DNA from: Paenibacillus sp. FSL R7-0204
Lineage (GTDB): Bacteria; Bacillota; Bacilli; Paenibacillales; Paenibacillaceae
Reading direction: 5' to 3'
Length of the DNA: 64,000 bases
Assembly: GCF_038002225.1 (NCBI RefSeq)
Contig: NZ_JBBOCA010000001.1
Location: forward strand, 2,418,001-2,482,000
The first letter of the stretch is position 1; every line of letters starts with the position of its first letter. Below, piece by piece: positions 58,620-64,000 of this stretch. A model generated the notes under the pieces. It saw only the letters and a list, made by a program, of their open reading frames with translations. It was not told the DNA's origin and did no database searches. A program made the translations under genes and the position numbers.

Positions 58620-60002
58620 ATGAAAACAAATAAATTAAAAGTAACGATGACAGCGGCCATGGCTTCCCTTCTTCTGTTGACAACGGCCTGTTCAAGCGGC
58701 AATTCCAATGCGGGTTCGGGAAATGCCGGAGGCAAGGAAGAAGTCACCATTACCTTCCGTTCGTCAGGCTCAGAAGATACATTGGCCAAATATTTCAAAT
58801 CCGGGCTGATTGAGAAATTCGAAACCGCGAACCCGGATATTAAGATTAATATCGCTCCGGTACTGGCCAGTGAAGGGGACTATACCTCCAAGATCGTACT
58901 GCAGATGAAGTCTCCTGACACAGCGCCGGACATTGTGGCTGAAGATACCTCGATCATCAAGTCGGATGCGGCAGCCGGCTATCTGGAGCCGCTCGATACA
59001 CAGGTTGCAGGCTGGAGTGACTGGAAGGACAAGTTCATTGAGAACCTCAAAGAAGGGGTAACCGGTGAAGACGGCAAAGTCTACGGCGTTCCGGCCACCT
59101 CCGATACCCGGGGAATCTGGTATAACAAAGAGCTGCTGGCGCAAGCGGGATTGCCGGTGCCTTTCAAGCCTGCGAACTGGGAAGAAGTGCTTCAGGCCGC
59201 ACGTACCATCAAGGATAAGCTGCCGGGTGTAACCCCGCTGAATATGATCGTGGGCAAGTCCAGCGGAGAAGGCGTAACCATGCAGACCCTGGAAATGCTG
59301 CTGTATGGAACGAGCGACACGCTCTATAATGACCAAACGAAGAAATGGGTCGTAAGCAGTGCAGGTCTGCTCGACTCCTTCAAATTCATTAATCAGGTAT
59401 TCAATGTGGATAAAACAGGACCAACGATGCAGGTTGCACTTAACGGACAAGCCGGCAGCATTGCCTTCCAGCAGCTCTTCCCGCAAGGCAAGCTTGCTAT
59501 GGCGGTGGATGGAAGCTGGGCAGGATCGACCTGGTTCGAGAACGGCGCGGCTCCAATTGCGAATGTAGCAGAGAAGATGGGCTTCGCTCCATTCCCGACA
59601 CAGACGGGTCAAGCCCCTGGAGCCATCACCATGTCCGGCGGCTGGGCCTGGTCGATTCCGGCACAATCGCAGAACAAAGAAGCGGCATGGAAATTCCTTG
59701 AATTCCTGATGAATCAGGAGAATGCTACAGGACGTGTAGTAGCAGAGGGCAACCTGAGCCCGCGTAACGATTCCGTGGATGTAGCAGGCTATACTGACCG
59801 TACGTTTACCGCCGAAGCTCAGGCTTTGCTGGAAGTGGCTAAATTCCGTCCGGCCAATGATCAGTATGCTACCGTATCCGCACAGCTTCAGAGCATTGTA
59901 GAGAGCATTGCATCCGGCAAGCTTACACCGGAAGATGGCGTGAAGCAGTTGAAGGATAACGTAGCCCGCTCGCTTGGCGAAGATAAAGTAGAAGTTAAAT
60001 AG
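58620..60002 (+). CDS. ABC transporter sugar-binding lipoprotein
   Basis: A 460-residue family 1 extracellular solute-binding protein. The start ATG 58620 has AAGGGGCAAGGA upstream. A lipoprotein signal ends at LTTAC with the lipidated Cys24, followed by a Ser/Gly/Asn linker. MSGGWAWSIPAQSQNKEAAWKFLEF near residue 340 is a common block of oligosaccharide-binding proteins. It should capture manno-oligosaccharides at the cell surface for the two permeases. No ATPase gene is nearby; a shared MsmK-type ATPase is likely. Confidence 0.9.
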   Translation: MKTNKLKVTMTAAMASLLLLTTACSSGNSNAGSGNAGGKEEVTITFRSSGSEDTLAKYFKSGLIEKFETANPDIKINIAPVLASEGDYTSKIVLQMKSPDTAPDIVAEDTSIIKSDAAAGYLEPLDTQVAGWSDWKDKFIENLKEGVTGEDGKVYGVPATSDTRGIWYNKELLAQAGLPVPFKPANWEEVLQAARTIKDKLPGVTPLNMIVGKSSGEGVTMQTLEMLLYGTSDTLYNDQTKKWVVSSAGLLDSFKFINQVFNVDKTGPTMQVALNGQAGSIAFQQLFPQGKLAMAVDGSWAGSTWFENGAAPIANVAEKMGFAPFPTQTGQAPGAITMSGGWAWSIPAQSQNKEAAWKFLEFLMNQENATGRVVAEGNLSPRNDSVDVAGYTDRTFTAEAQALLEVAKFRPANDQYATVSAQLQSIVESIASGKLTPEDGVKQLKDNVARSLGEDKVEVK

Positions 60003-60021
60003 AGGATTTGAGAATTCGGAT

Positions 60022-60046
60022 AAGAGGAGAAGCGATTCTCCTCTTT
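60022..60046 (+). other. Intra-operon hairpin
   Basis: AAGAGGAGAA pairs with TTCTCCTCTT around GCGA in the 67-base gap after the binding-protein gene. Such stems often keep binding-protein mRNA levels higher than permease mRNA. Confidence 0.6.
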
Positions 60047-60069
60047 CGGATTTGGAGGGGGAGTGACCT

Positions 60070-60936
60070 ATGAAAAGAAAGTCGCGGGGCGCATTTTTAT
60101 TTCTGTCGCCTTCTGTCTTGCTGCTGCTGATATTCTTTATCGTACCGATTATTCTAACGATTTGCTTTGCCTTTACCAATATGGCCTTGACGGGGAGTGC
60201 CGCCCGTAACCTGCAATTCATCGGGTTCCAGAATTTCACCAACATGTTCCAGGACCCGGATTTCCGGATCAGCGTCTTAAGAACCTTGGTCTTCCTGATT
60301 TTCTCAGCGGTAATCGGCCAGGTCGTGCTCGGCTTCATTTTAGCCTTGTTAATGAAGGAGAAGAATGTAACCTTCCGCCGGATCATCGGCATTATTGTCA
60401 TTGCGGGCTGGGTTACACCGGAGATCGTAGTCGCCTTCTGTATGGTTGCGTTCTTCAGTGATAACGGGTCCCTCAATCAGATCATCGGCTGGTTTGGCAT
60501 TAGCCCGGTCTCCTGGCTGTTCAGCTTCCCGATGGTGAGTGTAATCATTGCGAACATCTGGCACGGGACCGCTTTTTCGATGATGGTCTATCAATCGGCA
60601 CTGGATGAGATTCCTAAGGATATCGAGGAAGCCGCCACTATCGACGGGGCAAGCAACTTCAAAATTCTAAGCTACATCACCATCCCAATGGTTAAAGGTT
60701 CGATTGTCACCAACATGATGCTCGTAACGCTACAGACGCTGGGCGTATTCACACTGATCTATACCATGACCGGAGGGGGCCCGGGTACGGCCACTCAGAC
60801 CTTGCCGGTATTTATGTACAATCAGGCCTTCGTCAATTATCAATTCGGATACGGTACCGCAATTTCACTCGTGCTGCTGGTGATCGGTATTGTTGCAAGC
60901 TTGTTCTACATGAAATCAATGAAAGTCAAGGTCTAA
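60070..60936 (+). CDS. ABC sugar permease, MalF/UgpA type
   Basis: A 288-residue permease with six hydrophobic segments. The ATPase-contact EAA loop is seen as DEIPKDIEEAATIDGASNFKI near residue 180. Start ATG 60070 after GGAGGGGGAG. It forms the heterodimeric channel with the next permease for the sugar captured by the binding protein. The gene order binding protein, first permease, second permease is the usual one for CUT1 systems. Confidence 0.92.
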   Translation: MKRKSRGAFLFLSPSVLLLLIFFIVPIILTICFAFTNMALTGSAARNLQFIGFQNFTNMFQDPDFRISVLRTLVFLIFSAVIGQVVLGFILALLMKEKNVTFRRIIGIIVIAGWVTPEIVVAFCMVAFFSDNGSLNQIIGWFGISPVSWLFSFPMVSVIIANIWHGTAFSMMVYQSALDEIPKDIEEAATIDGASNFKILSYITIPMVKGSIVTNMMLVTLQTLGVFTLIYTMTGGGPGTATQTLPVFMYNQAFVNYQFGYGTAISLVLLVIGIVASLFYMKSMKVKV

Positions 60937-60957
60937 CCCTGAAGGAGGTGCATCACT

Positions 60958-61779
60958 GTGGTCAAGCATAGGCTTCAACGTAATATACAATACGGCATTC
61001 TGGTGGTTCTGGGACTCTGCTTCCTACTGCCGTTATTCTGGATTCTGCTCGCTTCGTTTGATACAAATGCCCAGCAGGGTATAAGGTTCCCCAATTTCAC
61101 GCTGGATAACTTCTCGGCAGTGCTCGGAGACAGCGGCAATCTGCGCTCGTTCGGCGTGGGTGTCATTCTCTCCGGAGGTCAGGCGACACTGGTCGTCCTT
61201 GCATCCGTACTGGCTGCCTATCCCTTATCCCGTTATGAGATGCGTTTCAAAAAAAGCTTTCTGCTCAGCATCCTGTTCATGACGGCGCTGCCGATTACGG
61301 CTGTCATGGTTCCGGTATTTCAAATGTTCCTGTTCTTCAAATTACAGAATTCAATCTTCGCTACCATGCTCTTCCTCACTTCATCTTCCCTTCCGTATGG
61401 CATCTGGATGATGAAGAGCTTCATGGACTCCGTGCCGATCGACCTGGAGGAAGCGGCCTGGATTGACGGCGCCTCTGTCTGGGGCGGACTCCGAAGAATC
61501 GTGGCCCCGCTTATGCTTCCGGGTATCGCGACGATAGCGATCTTTACCTTCTCGGGCAGCTGGGGGAACTTCTTCGTACCGTATATTCTGCTCCAGACGC
61601 CGGAGAAGCTGCCGGCATCCGTTACCATCTATCAATTCTTCGGCAGCCACGGCATGGTCGAATACGGCAGACTCGCTGCCTTCTCACTGCTCTACACGAT
61701 GCCTTCCGTAGTGCTGTATATGTTCTCCCAGCGGTATATGTCCAAGGGGTTCAGCATGGGCGGAGCAACCAAAGGATAA
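60958..61779 (+). CDS. ABC sugar permease, MalG/UgpE type
   Basis: A 273-residue permease starting at GTG 60958 after GGAGGTG, 21 bases after the first permease. It has six membrane segments and the EAA loop DSVPIDLEEAAWIDGASVWGGL near residue 155. With the preceding gene it forms the membrane part of the CUT1 importer. The mannosidase gene follows 15 bases later, in the same operon. Confidence 0.92.
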   Translation: MVKHRLQRNIQYGILVVLGLCFLLPLFWILLASFDTNAQQGIRFPNFTLDNFSAVLGDSGNLRSFGVGVILSGGQATLVVLASVLAAYPLSRYEMRFKKSFLLSILFMTALPITAVMVPVFQMFLFFKLQNSIFATMLFLTSSSLPYGIWMMKSFMDSVPIDLEEAAWIDGASVWGGLRRIVAPLMLPGIATIAIFTFSGSWGNFFVPYILLQTPEKLPASVTIYQFFGSHGMVEYGRLAAFSLLYTMPSVVLYMFSQRYMSKGFSMGGATKG

Positions 61780-61794
61780 TGGAGGGTTACCGAT

Positions 61795-64000
61795 ATGGCT
61801 AACAACCTAGATAACAACATCGCTAATAAAAAAACAGCGCATATCATCTCGCACACCCACTGGGACCGCGAATGGTATATGCCTTATGAACATCACCATC
61901 TGTTGTTGATTGAACTGATGGATAAGCTGCTGGATACGCTGGATCAAGACCCGGAGTACCGTTATTTCCACCTGGACGGACAGACGATTATCCGCGAGGA
62001 TTATCTGCAGGTCCGTCCGGAGCAGAGAGAACGGCTGGACCGCTATATCCGTGAAGGACGCATTCATTTCGGTCCGTGGTACGTGCTCCAGGACGAGTTC
62101 CTGACCAGCGGGGAGGCGAATCTGCGCAATCTGCTGATCGGGCATATGGACGCCAGACCCTTCGGGATCATCTCCAAAACCGGCTATTTCCCTGACTCCT
62201 TCGGCAACATGGGCCAGGCACCGCAGATTCTCCGGCAGGCCGGAATTACGAATGCCATCTTCGGACGCGGCGTGAAGCCGACAGGATTCAACAATGAAGT
62301 CAGCGAGAACGATACCTACGAGTCTCCTTATTCCGAGATGATCTGGCGTTCGCCGGACAGCTCGGAGGTGCTGGGCGTGCTGTTCGCCAACTGGTACTGC
62401 AACGGGATGGAGGTTCCGGCCGATCCGGTGGCCGCCAAGGCTTATTGGGACAAGAATCTCGCAGACGCCGAGAAGTTCGCTTCTACGCCGCATCTGCTGT
62501 TCATGAACGGCTGCGATCACCAGCCAATTCAGACCGATCTGTCCGAGGCGATCCGCACAGCTTCAGGCCTGTATCCTGATGTGGAGTTCGTGCATTCCAA
62601 TTTCGACAAGTATCTGAAGGCGCTGGAAGACAATCTTCCCGGCAATCTGGTGACGGTGGAAGGGGAGCTGCGCAGCCAGCATACGGATGGATGGGGAACA
62701 CTGGTCAACACGGCGTCCTCGCGGGTGTATCTGAAGCAATTGAACCAATCCGGTCAGACTTTGCTGGAAAAGGTGGCTGAGCCATTGGCGGCGTTCGCTG
62801 CGCTGGCCGGGGTACAGGCCTATCCGCATGCGCTGCTGACCTATGCATGGAAGACGCTCATGCAGAATCATCCGCATGACAGCATCTGCGGGTGCAGCGT
62901 GGATGAGGTGCACCGCGAGATGGTGACCCGGTTCGCCAAGAGCAGCCAGATGGCTGAGGCGATTGCCACCCAGAGCGCGGCTGCATTAACTGAAGCCATT
63001 GATGTGGCCGGAGTCACGGCCTGGGGAGCGGAAGCGGTTCCGTTCACCGTATTTAATACCAGCGGCTGGTCTAGAACCGGAACGGTTACGGTGGAGCTGA
63101 TTACAGTCAAGAAATATTTCCCTGAGGGGCCCAATCCGCAGACTCTGGCCAGAGAGCTTGCACAGGAGCCGCTTGGTGAATGGCAGATTATGGACGAAGA
63201 GGGCAAAGTCTATCCGGGCCGGCTTGAGGATCTCGGAGTCCACTTCGGCTACGAGCTGCCCAAGGACCGCTTCCGCCAGCCTTATATGGCGCGTAAGGTC
63301 CGGGTGAGCTTCCCGGCAGCGGATGTGGCAGCGCTTGGGTACCGTACGTATGCATTGGTTCCCGCGGCCGCTGCCGCCGGAGCGGAAGCAGCCGAGTTGG
63401 ATAGTGTGTATGTCCAGGGTCACACCATGGAGAATGCCAAGCTGATCGTTGCGGTTGCAGATAACGGTACTGTGACTGTTACAGACAAGCAATCAGGTGC
63501 GGTGTATGCCGGATTGAATGCATATGAGAATACCGGGGACATCGGCAATGAGTATGTGTACCGCCAGCCGGAAGGCAGCGAGGTGCTGACCACCGAAGGC
63601 TTGACGGCTGAGATTTCAATCGAGGAGCAGTCCCCGTCGCGTGTGGTGATGCAGACGGTGCTGCGCTGGGAGGTTCCGGCCAGTGCAGACGAGACTTTCC
63701 TTACCGAGAAGCAGCAGATGGTACCGTTCACGGAGCGCAATGCCGGGCGTTCGGAGCAGATGGTTTCGCTTGTACTGACAACCCATTACACGCTGGAAGC
63801 CGGAAGCGGAATGCTGCAGGTAAGCACCAGCTTCAACAATCAGGCCAAGGACCAGCGGCTTAGAGCCTTGTTCCCTTCAGGACTCGAAGCGGATCACCAC
63901 TATGCGGACTCCGTCTTCGAGGTGGCCAGACGTAATAACCGGCCAGCGGCAGAATGGATCAATCCGAGCAACGCCCAGCATCAGCAGGTATTCGTCAGTG
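61795..64000 (+). CDS. Alpha-mannosidase, GH38 (partial)
   Basis: The gene begins at ATG 61795 after GGAGGG and runs off the right edge, leaving about 735 residues. The zinc site HTHWDREW (His22, Asp24) opens the catalytic domain; the nucleophile Asp134 lies in GYFPDSFGNMGQ. NHPHDSICGCSVDEVHREM near residue 360 supplies the second His of the family. A beta-rich C-terminal region follows. No signal peptide, so it works on imported mannosides with the GH125 enzyme. It completes the locus for use of alpha-mannosides, such as high-mannose glycans. Confidence 0.92.
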   Translation, partial: MANNLDNNIANKKTAHIISHTHWDREWYMPYEHHHLLLIELMDKLLDTLDQDPEYRYFHLDGQTIIREDYLQVRPEQRERLDRYIREGRIHFGPWYVLQDEFLTSGEANLRNLLIGHMDARPFGIISKTGYFPDSFGNMGQAPQILRQAGITNAIFGRGVKPTGFNNEVSENDTYESPYSEMIWRSPDSSEVLGVLFANWYCNGMEVPADPVAAKAYWDKNLADAEKFASTPHLLFMNGCDHQPIQTDLSEAIRTASGLYPDVEFVHSNFDKYLKALEDNLPGNLVTVEGELRSQHTDGWGTLVNTASSRVYLKQLNQSGQTLLEKVAEPLAAFAALAGVQAYPHALLTYAWKTLMQNHPHDSICGCSVDEVHREMVTRFAKSSQMAEAIATQSAAALTEAIDVAGVTAWGAEAVPFTVFNTSGWSRTGTVTVELITVKKYFPEGPNPQTLARELAQEPLGEWQIMDEEGKVYPGRLEDLGVHFGYELPKDRFRQPYMARKVRVSFPAADVAALGYRTYALVPAAAAAGAEAAELDSVYVQGHTMENAKLIVAVADNGTVTVTDKQSGAVYAGLNAYENTGDIGNEYVYRQPEGSEVLTTEGLTAEISIEEQSPSRVVMQTVLRWEVPASADETFLTEKQQMVPFTERNAGRSEQMVSLVLTTHYTLEAGSGMLQVSTSFNNQAKDQRLRALFPSGLEADHHYADSVFEVARRNNRPAAEWINPSNAQHQQVFVS

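Noticed and set aside
58770..60476. A 568-codon minus-strand frame over the binding-protein gene
   Set aside because: The plus strand encodes a full lipoprotein with signal and family blocks; the minus frame is a shadow.

Overview
The window reads as a chromosomal segment of an endospore-forming Firmicute, most probably a Paenibacillus. This is inferred from moderate-to-high GC, strong AGGAGG-type ribosome binding sites, frequent TTG and GTG starts, and the mix of GHKL/LytTR regulators, BclA-like collagen proteins and mannoside ABC operons. No rRNA, tRNA, CRISPR, transposase or phage gene was recognised.

Layout. 1-9.9 kb: a partial secreted serine hydrolase, an AgrC/AgrA-type kinase-regulator pair, a cupin, a secreted protein of unknown function, a large hybrid kinase with its BTAD-type regulator, and a 53-residue zinc-finger-like protein. 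10-27 kb: a glycan block with CDP-3,6-dideoxyhexose genes (rfbH, rfbF, rfbG), four stand-alone glycosyltransferase genes, several acetyltransferase/glycosyltransferase fusions, a GDP-mannose pyrophosphorylase, a small MerR-like protein and three small proteins of unknown role. One glycosyltransferase resembles the N-terminal domain of animal procollagen galactosyltransferases. 27-48 kb: eight intact collagen-like (Gly-X-Thr) genes and one broken one. They include a 2283-residue protein with about 220 copies of the nonapeptide [10 protein letters not shown] glucose-1-phosphate thymidylyltransferase and a TPP enzyme like YerE sit inside this block. 48-51.5 kb: another glycosyltransferase, an SDR reductase and an O-fucosyltransferase-like protein. 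51.6-55.7 kb: an amino-acid permease, a LysE-type exporter, a small membrane protein and an MFS transporter. 55.7-64 kb: a mannoside-utilisation locus with a GntR-type regulator, GH125 and GH38 mannosidases and an ABC importer.

Working hypothesis. The 10-51.5 kb region is one functional island. It encodes long, Thr-rich bacterial collagens, probably for the spore or cell surface, plus the nucleotide-sugar and transferase enzymes that decorate their Thr residues. RfbF, RfbG and RfbH make the CDP-3,6-dideoxy-4-ketohexose precursor. The YerE-like TPP enzyme and the SDR reductase would turn it into a two-carbon-branched sugar of the yersiniose type. The reductase partner of RfbH (an E3-type protein) is not visible here.
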